DNA from: Rhodopseudomonas palustris
GTDB taxonomy: Bacteria; Pseudomonadota; Alphaproteobacteria; Rhizobiales; Xanthobacteraceae
Direction: 5' to 3'
NCBI RefSeq assembly: GCF_003591005.1
Contig: NZ_QYYD01000019.1
Location: 1-64,000, forward strand
Length of the DNA: 64,000 nt
This document shows positions 27,375 through 35,857 of the stretch, one piece after another. The position numbers were made by a program, and so were the translations under genes. A model generated the notes under the pieces. The model had not been told where the DNA came from. It ran no database searches and saw nothing but the letters and a program-made list of their open reading frames with translations. Position 1 is the first letter of the stretch, and the number at the start of each line of letters is the position of its first letter.

Positions 27375-27464
27375 CGTCATGCCCGGCCTTGTGCCGGGCA
27401 TCCACGTCTTTCAGAAAGTGCCGCGACAAAGGCGTGGATGGCCGGGACAAGCCCGGCCATGACG
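27375..27464. repeat. Dispersed palindromic repeat C, copy 1
   Basis: CGTCATGCCCGGCCTTGTGC opens the element and CCGGGACAAGCCCGGCCATG plus ACG closes it; inner arms are GCATCCACG and CGTGGATG. The same format recurs at 52532-52621 and 53031-53160. Confidence 0.8.
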
Positions 27465-27507
27465 GAAAGACGAGACGCATGAATGGGCGCAACGCAACGG
27501 CAGCGCT

Positions 27508-28620
27508 CTAGCGCCCCGTTTTCACCCGCGTCCACAGCCGGTTGATAATCCGCTGCGTCGCCGGATCGCGGGCGGTAATGACGAACAGGTGTGCCTGCAT
27601 CGCTTCGTCCGGATAGATCGTCTTGTCGTTGAGCACGCGCGGATTGATGAACTCCTGGCTCACCTTGTTGCCGTTGGCGTAGGACAGGAAGTCGGAATTA
27701 CGCGCGGCGATGTCCGGGCGGTACAGGAAGTTGATCAGCTCGTGCGCCTCGGCGACGTTCCTGGCGTCAGCCGGGATCGCCAGATTGTCGAAGAACATCT
27801 GCGCGCCCTCTTTGGGGATCGCGTAGCTGATCTCGACGCCGTTGTTCGACTCCGCCGCGCGCGACTGCGCCTGCTTGATGTCGCCCGACCAGCCGACCAC
27901 GAGGCAGATCTCGCCGGTGGCCAGCGCGCTGAGATACTCGGAAGAATGGAATTTGCGCACCGAGGAGCGGACTTGCGCGACAACGTCGGCGGCCTTCTCG
28001 AGATCGGCCTGCTTGGTCGAATTCGGATCGAGGCCGAGATAGGTCAGCGCCGCCGGCAGGATGTCATCCGCCGAATCCAGCATCTGCACGCCGCAATCCT
28101 TGAACTTGGCGAGATTCTCCGGCTTGAACACCAGGCTCCAGCTGTCGATCGCCGCGCCCTCGCCCAAGATCCTCTTCGCCGCCGCGACGTTGTAGCCGAT
28201 CCCGGTGGTGCCCCACATGTAGTTGGCGGCGTAGTGATTGCCGGGATCGTACAGCGCCAGCTTCGCGGTCACTACGTCCCAGGCGTTCTTGAGGTTGGGC
28301 AGCTTCGCGGTGTCGAGCTTCTGGAACACCTTGGCGCCGATCTGGCGCTGCAGGAAGTACGCGGTCGGCACGACGACGTCGTAACCCGACTTGCCCGCCA
28401 GCAGCTTGGTCTCCAGCGTCTCGTTGCCATCGAAGGTGTCGTACACCACCTTGATGCCGGTCTCGCGAGTGAACTCCTCCAGCACTCCCGGCGCGACGTA
28501 GTTCGACCAGTTGTAGAAATTGACGGTGCGGTCCTGCGCCGGCGCGGACGCAGCGCATCCCAAAACGAGCGCGGCGGCCGCGCTCACCATCAGCAGCGCC
28601 CCGGAGAGAGATATACGCAT
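27508..28620 (-). CDS. Polyamine-type ABC transporter substrate-binding protein (PotF/PotD-like)
   Basis: A 370-residue periplasmic binding protein. The signal peptide covers about residues 1-29 (MRISLSGALLMVSAAAALVLG...APAQ); LVLGC is also a weak lipobox candidate. The mature part opens TVNFYNWSNYVAPGVLEEFTRETGIKVVYDTFDGNETLETKLLAG, diagnostic of the putrescine/spermidine-binding PotF family. No permease or ATPase is adjacent, so it is an orphan in this window and must work with subunits elsewhere. The aminotransferase gene ends 10 bp upstream on the same strand, suggesting cotranscription. Confidence 0.92.
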   Translation of the reverse strand: MRISLSGALLMVSAAAALVLGCAASAPAQDRTVNFYNWSNYVAPGVLEEFTRETGIKVVYDTFDGNETLETKLLAGKSGYDVVVPTAYFLQRQIGAKVFQKLDTAKLPNLKNAWDVVTAKLALYDPGNHYAANYMWGTTGIGYNVAAAKRILGEGAAIDSWSLVFKPENLAKFKDCGVQMLDSADDILPAALTYLGLDPNSTKQADLEKAADVVAQVRSSVRKFHSSEYLSALATGEICLVVGWSGDIKQAQSRAAESNNGVEISYAIPKEGAQMFFDNLAIPADARNVAEAHELINFLYRPDIAARNSDFLSYANGNKVSQEFINPRVLNDKTIYPDEAMQAHLFVITARDPATQRIINRLWTRVKTGR

Positions 28621-28630
28621 CGTCGAAGCC

Positions 28631-29785
28631 CTATCGCCCGTGCACCGCGTCCGACAGACGCTCCAAGGCCGTGTCCAACGTCTGATCGTTCTTGGCAAAG
28701 CAGAACCGCACCACCGAGGTGACCGGCTCCTCCTCGTAGAACGCCGACACCGGGATCGCCGCGACCTTGTAGTCGTTCACGATCCGCTTGCAGAACGCCT
28801 CGTCGGACTCGTTGAGACCGAGCGGCGCGAGGTCGACGGTGAGGAAATACGTGCCCTGCGACCGGATCACCGGGAAGCCGATGCGCGACAGCCCCTCCGC
28901 CAGCCGGTCGCGGCTGCGCGCCAGTTCCTTGCGCATCTGCAGGAAGTAATCGTCGCTCTTGCCGAGCCCATAAGCCACCGCGACCTGCAGGTTCGGCGCC
29001 GTGGTGAAGGCGAGGAATTGGTGCACCTTGGCGGCCACCCGCAGCAGCGGCGGCGCGGCGCAGACGAAGCCGATCTTCCAGCCGGTCAGCGAGAAGATCT
29101 TGCCGGCCGAGCCGATCTTGATGCAGCGGTCGCGCATGCCGTCGATCGCGATCAGCGGAATGTGCTCGAGGCCGTCGAAGGTGACGTGCTCCCACACCTC
29201 GTCGCAGATCGCGACCGCATCGAACTCCTGGCAGAACCGCGCCAGCAATTCGAGGTCTTCGCGCGGGTACACCACGGCAGCGGGATTGAGCGGATTGTTG
29301 AACACGATCGCCTTGGTCTTCGGGCTGAAGACCTCGCGCAGCGCCTCCTCGGTGATCCGCCAATGCGGCGGCTCGAGCCGAACCAGCTTGGGAATTCCGC
29401 CGGCCTGCCGGATGATCGGCAGATAGGAGTCGTAGACCGGCTGAAACACGATCACTTCGTCGCCCGGCGACACCACCGACAGGATCGCGCTGGCCAGCGC
29501 TTCGGTGGCGCCGGACGTCACCATCACCTCGGTCATCGGATCGAGCGTGACGCCGTGCCAGTGCGCGTAGTGGGTCGCGATCGCGTGCCGCAGTTCGGGC
29601 AGGCCCATCATCGACGGATATTGATTATAGCCGTTCAGCACCGCGTCGGCGGCGGCGCGGCGGATATCGTCCGGGCCCGGATCATCCGGAAACCCCTGCC
29701 CCAGATTGATGGCGTTGTTGTCGCGGGCGAGCTGCGACATCGCCTCGAACACGGTGACGGGCAGATCGGAAAAGACCTTGTTCAT
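28631..29785 (-). CDS. PLP-dependent class I/II aminotransferase
   Basis: A 384-residue fold-type I transaminase. The PLP lysine is in GSAGKIFSLTGWKIGF; substrate and cofactor motifs include NLGQGFPDDPGP, NQYPSMMGLPELR and FNNPLNPAAVVY. It resembles methionine/kynurenine aminotransferases of the YbdL/CCBL branch. The start at 29785 gives the usual N-terminus MNKVFSDLPVTVFEAMSQLA. Its position between a rhodanese gene and a polyamine-type binding protein hints at amine or sulfur amino acid metabolism; substrate is not established. Confidence 0.9.
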   Translation of the reverse strand: MNKVFSDLPVTVFEAMSQLARDNNAINLGQGFPDDPGPDDIRRAAADAVLNGYNQYPSMMGLPELRHAIATHYAHWHGVTLDPMTEVMVTSGATEALASAILSVVSPGDEVIVFQPVYDSYLPIIRQAGGIPKLVRLEPPHWRITEEALREVFSPKTKAIVFNNPLNPAAVVYPREDLELLARFCQEFDAVAICDEVWEHVTFDGLEHIPLIAIDGMRDRCIKIGSAGKIFSLTGWKIGFVCAAPPLLRVAAKVHQFLAFTTAPNLQVAVAYGLGKSDDYFLQMRKELARSRDRLAEGLSRIGFPVIRSQGTYFLTVDLAPLGLNESDEAFCKRIVNDYKVAAIPVSAFYEEEPVTSVVRFCFAKNDQTLDTALERLSDAVHGR

Positions 29786-29792
29786 TGTGCCG

Positions 29793-30284
29793 TCAGCGGC
29801 CCGGCGTGGTCGGCAAGCCGGCTGCCTTCCAGCCCAAAATGCCACCGGCCAGATGCTTGTTGTAAGCGAGGCCCGCAGCCTGGGCGGCCTGCGAGGCGGT
29901 GACCGAGCGCTTGCCGGAACGGCAGGCGAATACGATCTCCTTGCCGGCCGGATCGGGGATCGCCTGGGGGTCGAAGGTCGACAGCGGAACCACCACGGCG
30001 TCGGGATAGGCCTCGGCGTCCACTTCATTCGGCTCGCGCACATCCACCAGCAGATAGCGTCCTTCGGCGATGCCCTGCGAGACCTCCTGCGGCGTCAAAT
30101 CCTCAACTTGGCCAACCACTCTCTGCTCTCCCGCGATCGCACTGTCCGAACCCAATAGCGCAACAACGCGAACCAAGCCCGGCCATTGCGTCGCCAAGGT
30201 TGCGCCAAGCGAGAGGAAAATCAAGCGGCGGGAAAGAGTTGCTGGCATGTTTGCTGGATAGCCGGTTTTCGCCACGAGATGCAT
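29793..30284 (-). CDS. Exported or membrane-anchored rhodanese-domain protein
   Basis: A 163-residue protein. A hydrophobic N-terminal segment (LSRRLIFLSLGATLATQWPGLVRVVALLG) is a signal or anchor, followed by a single rhodanese domain with VDVREPNEVDAEAYPDAVVVPLS and the active-site loop CRSGKRS. Cys-containing loop geometry is typical of sulfurtransferases. The start at 30284 has AAAGGGG before it; 30248 is the alternative and gives a tidier signal peptide. It overlaps no gene but is 7 bp from the aminotransferase start. Confidence 0.85.
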   Translation of the reverse strand: MHLVAKTGYPANMPATLSRRLIFLSLGATLATQWPGLVRVVALLGSDSAIAGEQRVVGQVEDLTPQEVSQGIAEGRYLLVDVREPNEVDAEAYPDAVVVPLSTFDPQAIPDPAGKEIVFACRSGKRSVTASQAAQAAGLAYNKHLAGGILGWKAAGLPTTPGR

Positions 30285-30318
30285 CGCCCCTTTGGTCGCA
30301 GGCGCGGCCGGTGGCCGG

Positions 30319-32217
30319 TCAGATCGTGACCTGCGTCCCGACTTCGACCACACGTCCGGTCGGAATGTGAAAATAGTCGGTAGCGTCGTTGGCCGAACGG
30401 CTGAGCGCGATGAACAGCTTGTTCTGCCAGCGCGGCATCCCGGACTTGGCTGCCGGCTTCAGCGAGCGGCGGGAGACGAAGAACGACGTCGTCATGATGT
30501 CGAAATCCCAGCCGAGCTTGCGCGCCAGCACCAGCGCCTTGGGCACATTGGGCGATTCCATGAAGCCGAAGCGCAACCGGACCTTGCTGAACTTCTCGCT
30601 GACCTTCTCCAATTGCACCCGCTCGGAGGGCGGCACCCGCGGGGTGTGGGCGGTCTCGATGGTCAGGATGACATTGTGCTGATGCAGCACCTTGTTGTGC
30701 TTGAGGTTGTGCAGCAGTGCGGTCGGGACGTAGTCCGGATCGGAGGTCAGGAACACCGCCGTGCCTTTGACGATGTGCGGCGGATGCCGCTCCAGGTTGC
30801 CGATCAGATCGTGAAACGGCACTTCGGAGCGCCGGGTCTTGATTGTCAGCAGTGCGACGCCCTTGCGCCAGGTCCATATCAGCGCCGCCATCGACAGGCC
30901 GAACAGCAGCGGCACCCAGGCGCCGTCGAACAACTTCAGCAGATTGGCGCTGAAGAACATCGCGTCGACCAAGACGAACGGCACAATCAGCAGCGCTGCG
31001 AACGCCGGCCGCCAGCCCCACAGCTTCCAAACCACGACGAAGCCCATGATGCCGTCGGCCACCATGGTGGTCGACACGGCGATGCCGTAGGCCGAGGCGA
31101 GCCGGCTGGAGCTCTGGAACAGCAGCACCAGGATCAGGACGCCGATCAGCAGCAAGGCGTTGACCCGCGGCAGAAAGATCTGGCCGGCATGACTCTCCGA
31201 GGTGTAGCGGACCTCGAAGCGCGGCAGCAGGCCGAGCTGCACCGCCTGACTGATCAGCGAATACGCACCGGTGATCACCGCCTGGCTGGCGATCACGGTG
31301 GCAGCGGTCGCCATCACTACCAGCGGGAGCACGAAGCTGTCCGGCACCATCTTGTAGAACGGGTTTTCCAGCGCCGCCGGGTTGGACAGCACCAGCGCGC
31401 CCTGCCCGAAATAATTCAGCAACAGCGACGGCAGCACGAAGCCGAGCCAGCCGGCCTGGATCGGCCGCCGGCCGAAATGGCCAAGGTCGGCGTACAGCGC
31501 CTCGCCGCCGGTGACGGCGAGAAACACCGCGCCGAGCGTCACCAGCCCGATCGTGCCATGGGTGAGCAGGAAATGGGCCGCGTACCACGGGTTGATCGCC
31601 GCCAGCACGGTCGGGTCGTCGTTGATGTGCGCCAGCCCCATCGCGGCGAGGATGCCGAACCAGACGAACATCACCGGACCGAACGCCCGTGCCACCTTGG
31701 CGGTACCACTGCTCTGCACCCCGAACAGCACGATCAGGATCAGTACGGTGAGCGGCACCACATAGTGATCGAGCGCGGGCGCGGCGATCTTCAGCCCCTC
31801 GACCGCCGACAGCACCGAGATCGCCGGCGTGATCATCGAATCGCCGATGAACATCGAGGCGCCGACCACCCCCAGTGTCAGCAGCAGCAGGCTACGCCGC
31901 CGCAGCGCGCGCTGCCCGAGCGCCATCAGCGACAGCGTCCCGCCCTCGCCGTTGTTGTCGGCGCGCAGCAACAACAGCACGTACTTCGCCGTGACAACGA
32001 TCAGCAACGCCCAGAGGATCAGGGAAAGGACCCCGAGCACCATGGCCCGGGTGGCGGCTTCGTGACCGGCGGCGCCCGCGACCGCTTCGCGAAATGCATA
32101 GAGCGGCGACGTCCCGATGTCGCCGAACACCACACCCATGCCGCCCACGGTGAGCGTCCAAAATCCGGCCGCCGCGGGAGCTTCTGGCGTCTGTTTGGAT
32201 ACCTCGCTGAGGGCCAT
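30319..32217 (-). CDS. kup: Potassium uptake protein, Kup/KUP/HAK family
   Basis: A 632-residue inner-membrane potassium-proton symporter. About twelve hydrophobic helices occupy residues 20-440; [21 protein letters not shown] is the family signature of helix 1, and [23 protein letters not shown]-like sequence ([17 protein letters not shown]) follows in helix 3. A cytoplasmic C-terminal domain of about 180 residues completes the normal length. The gene is 34 bp upstream of the rhodanese start on the same strand. Confidence 0.95.
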   Translation of the reverse strand: MALSEVSKQTPEAPAAAGFWTLTVGGMGVVFGDIGTSPLYAFREAVAGAAGHEAATRAMVLGVLSLILWALLIVVTAKYVLLLLRADNNGEGGTLSLMALGQRALRRRSLLLLTLGVVGASMFIGDSMITPAISVLSAVEGLKIAAPALDHYVVPLTVLILIVLFGVQSSGTAKVARAFGPVMFVWFGILAAMGLAHINDDPTVLAAINPWYAAHFLLTHGTIGLVTLGAVFLAVTGGEALYADLGHFGRRPIQAGWLGFVLPSLLLNYFGQGALVLSNPAALENPFYKMVPDSFVLPLVVMATAATVIASQAVITGAYSLISQAVQLGLLPRFEVRYTSESHAGQIFLPRVNALLLIGVLILVLLFQSSSRLASAYGIAVSTTMVADGIMGFVVVWKLWGWRPAFAALLIVPFVLVDAMFFSANLLKLFDGAWVPLLFGLSMAALIWTWRKGVALLTIKTRRSEVPFHDLIGNLERHPPHIVKGTAVFLTSDPDYVPTALLHNLKHNKVLHQHNVILTIETAHTPRVPPSERVQLEKVSEKFSKVRLRFGFMESPNVPKALVLARKLGWDFDIMTTSFFVSRRSLKPAAKSGMPRWQNKLFIALSRSANDATDYFHIPTGRVVEVGTQVTI

Positions 32218-32333
32218 GATCGCCGTAGAACGCGGAACTGCCGGTTTCGATCCTGCCGGGTCCCCTATGCAATGCGCAGCAAGTCTGCAGGCGGTGGCAG
32301 GACGCCGTCAAGATCGCGGTATCAGATGTCCGG

Positions 32334-33155
32334 CTACGGCTTTAGCCCGGGCGGCAGGGTCGGATTTTCACGCATCAGCGTGATGGTAACCCGGCGGTTG
32401 GCGGCGATCGACGGGTCTTCAGGAAACAGCGGCTGGGAATCCGCCCGACCGGTCACCGCAAAGATATGCGACGTCGGCACGCCTTCCCGCTCCAGAATCT
32501 GCCGCACCGCGTTGGCACGATCCGCCGACAGGTCGAAGCCGTTGTATTCGCCGCGCTGCGGCATCAGCCCGGCTGACGTATGGCCCGAAATGGTGATCCG
32601 CAGCGGCGTGGCACGAAGCGGACCGGCCAATCGCTGCAGCAGCCGCCGGGTGCGCTCGAACGGCACCTTCTCCCCGTCGGCGAACATCGCGCGGCCGTCC
32701 TGATCCATGATCTCCAGGTTGAGCCCCTGCTTGGTCTCTTCGAACATCACGTTCTTGGACAGTTCGGCGATCTCCGGCATGTCCTGCAAGGCCTGGCGAA
32801 GCGAGGCGGAGGCGAGTGCGAACTCCCGCTCCTCCTTGGTGAGAACCCCTTCGTCCTTGGTTGCGTCCCCGGGAGCGGGCTTGCTGGTCGACAGCTCCGG
32901 ATCGACGTGCTCGGTGTTCTTGATCTTGCCGCGGGTTGGCAGGCCATCATCTTCGATGATGCCGGAGTAGCGCGCGTCGGACTGCACGCCGAACGCTTCC
33001 CGCATCGATCCGGCGACGATCTTGAGCTTGTCCTTGTCCTGGGTCGAAAACGCCGTCAGCATCACGAAGAAGGCGAGCAGCAGCGCCATCAGATCGGCGA
33101 ACGTCACGAACCAGCCGTGACCACCGTGTGCCTCCTCACGCTTCTTCTTCGCCAT
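32334..33155 (-). CDS. motB: Flagellar motor stator protein MotB
   Basis: A 273-residue stator subunit. The single transmembrane helix carries the proton-binding Asp in WFVTFADLMALLLAFFVMLTAF (Asp near residue 21). A linker is followed by the OmpA-like peptidoglycan-binding domain (ITISGHTSAGLM...NGFDLSADRANAVRQILEREGV...NRRVTITL). GGHGWFVTFADLM is typical of the alphaproteobacterial MotB group. It lies 30 bp downstream of motA on the minus strand. Confidence 0.93.
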   Translation of the reverse strand: MAKKKREEAHGGHGWFVTFADLMALLLAFFVMLTAFSTQDKDKLKIVAGSMREAFGVQSDARYSGIIEDDGLPTRGKIKNTEHVDPELSTSKPAPGDATKDEGVLTKEEREFALASASLRQALQDMPEIAELSKNVMFEETKQGLNLEIMDQDGRAMFADGEKVPFERTRRLLQRLAGPLRATPLRITISGHTSAGLMPQRGEYNGFDLSADRANAVRQILEREGVPTSHIFAVTGRADSQPLFPEDPSIAANRRVTITLMRENPTLPPGLKP

Positions 33156-33185
33156 GACTCGCTTTCCGGGTTGCTCGTGACCCGG

Positions 33186-33959
33186 CTAAGCGGGAACGCC
33201 TTCGTCCTCAGTGTGGCGATGCTTCTCCGGCAGGTAAGCGAGCAGCATCTCCCGAACCAGCGTTGGGCTCTTGGAATCGCGGATCATCAGGATGCCGTCG
33301 ATGATCAACGTGCGGTTAGTCTCCTCGTCCACCAGCTTGGTGTGCAGCTTATCGGCGATCGGCAGACAGATCAGGTTCGCCACCACCGCGCCGTACAGCG
33401 TCGCAAGCAGCGCGACGGCCATGAATGGACCGAGCTTGGAGGGGTCGGACATGTTCGAGAACATCTGCACCATGCCGAGCAGCGTGCCGATCATGCCGAA
33501 CGCCGGCGCGCAGTCGCCGATCGCGCGATAGATCTTTGAGCCTTCGTTCAGGTGCAGCAGGAAGTTGTCGCGGTCGCGTTCGAGATTGTCGCGAATGAAT
33601 TCGATGTCGTAGCCGTCGGCCACGTAGCGCACGCCCTTGGCCAGAAACGGATCGTCAGCTTCGACCTTCTCCAGGCCCACCGGACCGGACTTGCGGGCGA
33701 TTTCGGCGATGCGAGCGAGTTCATCGACCAGGTCGCGTGCGGAGAGATTGCTGAGCGTGAAGGCGAATTTGGCGCCGAGCGGCAGGCCGTGCAGCATCGC
33801 CGACAACGGGAAACGGATCAGAGTGGCCGCGAAGGATCCGCCGAAGATCACGATCACCGCATGGATGTCGTAGAACATCCCGAAGTTGCCGCCCATCAGG
33901 ATGAGCGAAGACACGACGGCGGCACCTGCGACCAGGCCGAGAAGTGTGGCGATATCCAT
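33186..33959 (-). CDS. motA: Flagellar motor stator protein MotA
   Basis: A 257-residue integral membrane protein with four helices: two near the N-terminus (IATLLGLVAGAAVVSSLILM and IHAVIVIFGGSFAATLIRFP) and two in GMIGTLLGMVQMFSNM and GPFMAVALLATLYGAVVANLICLPIADKL, the MotA/TolQ/ExbB signature with the conserved Pro residues. The large cytoplasmic loop between helices 2 and 3 interacts with FliG. The start at 33959 removes 26 unlike residues. First gene of a motAB pair; no other flagellar genes are in the window. Confidence 0.93.
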   Translation of the reverse strand: MDIATLLGLVAGAAVVSSLILMGGNFGMFYDIHAVIVIFGGSFAATLIRFPLSAMLHGLPLGAKFAFTLSNLSARDLVDELARIAEIARKSGPVGLEKVEADDPFLAKGVRYVADGYDIEFIRDNLERDRDNFLLHLNEGSKIYRAIGDCAPAFGMIGTLLGMVQMFSNMSDPSKLGPFMAVALLATLYGAVVANLICLPIADKLHTKLVDEETNRTLIIDGILMIRDSKSPTLVREMLLAYLPEKHRHTEDEGVPA

Positions 33960-34088
33960 CTTGTACTCCGACACGCGCACACGCACGCCGGCCTCGGCCG
34001 ACGGCGGCGCGGCACCTTCTGCGCTGCGCGGCCCCAACTTAGGCGGCCGCCATTAAAGACGCGTAAAGGTTAAGTGTGAGGCAGTGAA

Positions 34089-34106
34089 CAGCGGCGTACG
34101 CCGCTG
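34089..34106. other. Perfect 18-bp palindrome between pssA and motA
   Basis: CAGCGGCGTACGCCGCTG is its own reverse complement. It sits 71 bases downstream of the pssA stop on the minus strand and 130 bases upstream of the motA start. It could act as the end of the psd-pssA transcript or as a regulator site for motAB. No T-run follows. Confidence 0.5.
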
Positions 34107-34177
34107 CAGGAGCACGGCGTCAACTCGATACTAACCATTCACCGGCGGTCGAGCCGCGGCGATTCGGCTTAGCCTCT

Positions 34178-35053
34178 TCAATTCAGCCGGGTCGGCCGAT
34201 CGTCCTGCGATGCCGGATCGGGGACCACCAGGGTCGGCTTCTTCGAGGGTGAAGCCGCTGGCTGCGGCGCGTGCGCGGCCGCGGTGCGCTTGTGATCGCG
34301 ATAGGAGCGCCAACCCAGCGGCAGGCTGAGCAGGTACAACACCGAGCCCGCCGACAGGATATGCCACGGATAGCCGATCAGCAGTGCGATGAACAGCACC
34401 ACCGACACGAACACCGGCAGCACCATTTCGGGCGCGACCCGCAGCCTAACGGCCTTGCCGGAGAACACCGGCAGGCGCGACACCATCAGGAAGGCGATCA
34501 ACAGCGTATACAGCGCGATCAGCACCGCGGGCGGCGTCGGCGCGCCGAGGAATCCGAGATAAACCGGTAGCAGCACCGTGATGGCCCCCGCCGGCGCCGG
34601 CACGCCGGTGAAAAAGTTCGCCGCGAACGCCGGCTTGTTGGGGTCGTCCATCGTGGCGTTGAAACGCGCCAGGCGCAGGCCGCCGCTGATCGCGAAGATC
34701 ATCGCGGCGATCCAGCCGACATTGCTGAGGAAATGCAGCTGCCAGAAATACAGGATCAGGCCGGGCGCGACGCCGAAATTGACGAAGTCGGCCAGACTGT
34801 CGAGCTCGGCCCCGAACTTGGACTGGCCCTTGATCATCCGGGCAACGCGGCCATCGATGCCGTCGAGCACGGCGGCGAACACGATGGCGGCGACCGCAAG
34901 CTCCATCCGGCCTTCGGTCGCCAGCCGGATCGCCGTCAGGCCGGCGCAGATCGCCAGCAGCGTGATGACGTTGGGCACCAGCATCCGCACCGGAATCGGG
35001 CCGAATCTGCGCCGCGGCAGTTCGGGTGGGGTCTGGTCGTAGTTCATCTGCAT
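34178..35053 (-). CDS. pssA: CDP-diacylglycerol-serine O-phosphatidyltransferase
   Basis: A 291-residue integral membrane enzyme that makes phosphatidylserine. The CDP-alcohol phosphotransferase motif is DGIDGRVARMIKGQSKFGAELDSLADFVNFGVAP (DGxxARxxxxxxxxGxxxDxxxD). About eight hydrophobic segments span the membrane; the C-terminal 40 residues are polar and proline-rich. It is downstream of psd with a 60-bp gap, so psd-pssA form the phosphatidylethanolamine operon. Type II PssA as in Rhizobiales. Confidence 0.95.
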   Translation of the reverse strand: MQMNYDQTPPELPRRRFGPIPVRMLVPNVITLLAICAGLTAIRLATEGRMELAVAAIVFAAVLDGIDGRVARMIKGQSKFGAELDSLADFVNFGVAPGLILYFWQLHFLSNVGWIAAMIFAISGGLRLARFNATMDDPNKPAFAANFFTGVPAPAGAITVLLPVYLGFLGAPTPPAVLIALYTLLIAFLMVSRLPVFSGKAVRLRVAPEMVLPVFVSVVLFIALLIGYPWHILSAGSVLYLLSLPLGWRSYRDHKRTAAAHAPQPAASPSKKPTLVVPDPASQDDRPTRLN

Positions 35054-35113
35054 CGCCTCAGTTACGCGAGCCAGCAGGCTGCGCCGCCATCATGGCAGGC
35101 TTTGGGCCGACGC

Positions 35114-35812
35114 TCAGTCAGCCCGAAAAGTCCGGCCGCCGTCGCCGAGGCTGATGTCTGCCAGCACGGTCTCGCCCGCGATCGCGGTTTGCCCCTCGGA
35201 CACCAGCGGCTTAGCGCCTTCCGGCAGGTAAACGTCGAGGCGCGAGCCGAACCGGATCAAGCCGAACCGTTCGCCCGCAGCCAGCGGCTGGCCCTCGCGG
35301 ACAAACGACACGATCCGCCGCGCCACCAGCCCGGCGATCTGCACCACGCCGATCTGACCGGTCGGGGTCGAGATCACCAGCGAATTGCGCTCATTGTCCT
35401 CGCTGGCCTTGTCGAGCTCGGCGTTCAGGAACAGTCCCGGTGAATAGATGATGCGCTCGACCCGGCCGGCGACCGGGCTGCGGTTCACGTGGCAGTTGAA
35501 CACGCTCATGAAGATCGACACCCGCGGCAGCGGCTTGTCGCCGAGCCCGAGCGCCGGCGGCGGGATAATCTGCACCACCATCGACACCCGGCCATCGGCC
35601 GGAGCCACCACCAGCCCCTCGCGGATCGGGGTGACCCGCACCGGATCTCGGAAGAACAGTGCGCACCAGATCGTCAGCACCACGCCGATCCAGCCGAGCG
35701 GTGCCCAGATCAGGAACAGCACTAGCGTTGCCAGCGCGAAGGCGGCGATGAACGGATAGCCTTCCCGATGGACCGGCGGGATCTGGGCGCGGACGGAATT
35801 GACGATCGACAT
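35114..35812 (-). CDS. psd: Phosphatidylserine decarboxylase proenzyme
   Basis: A 232-residue pyruvoyl enzyme of the short archaeal/alphaproteobacterial type. Self-cleavage is expected at Gly-Ser in [13 protein letters not shown] (Ser190), giving a pyruvoyl alpha chain. Two N-terminal hydrophobic stretches ([36 protein letters not shown]) anchor it in the inner membrane. [13 protein letters not shown] holds conserved His. It lies upstream of pssA and completes conversion of phosphatidylserine to phosphatidylethanolamine. Confidence 0.95.
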   Translation of the reverse strand: MSIVNSVRAQIPPVHREGYPFIAAFALATLVLFLIWAPLGWIGVVLTIWCALFFRDPVRVTPIREGLVVAPADGRVSMVVQIIPPPALGLGDKPLPRVSIFMSVFNCHVNRSPVAGRVERIIYSPGLFLNAELDKASEDNERNSLVISTPTGQIGVVQIAGLVARRIVSFVREGQPLAAGERFGLIRFGSRLDVYLPEGAKPLVSEGQTAIAGETVLADISLGDGGRTFRAD

Positions 35813-35857
35813 GGAAGGTCCCCTAGCTTCGAAGACGGGCCGGATGCTGCGACACGA

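Larger units (their letters stand above)
27146..27507. other. Intergenic region made of two dispersed repeats
   Basis: It holds a repeat at 27180-27282 (GTCATCCCGCTCATGCGGGAT ... GACGATGAC, with AGTATTCCAG/CTGGAATACTGG arms) and a family C repeat at 27375-27464. The rest has no visible gene. It separates the plus-strand radical SAM gene from the minus-strand binding-protein gene, so the hairpins may serve as bidirectional transcript ends. Confidence 0.6.

Noticed and set aside
27375-27464. CRISPR-like direct repeats
   Set aside because: The repeated sequences here and elsewhere are single palindromic elements, not evenly spaced direct repeats with unique spacers.
30292-32703. 803-codon plus-strand open frame across kup
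   Set aside because: Mirror frame of kup rich in Gln/Arg/His with no motifs; kup itself is well supported.
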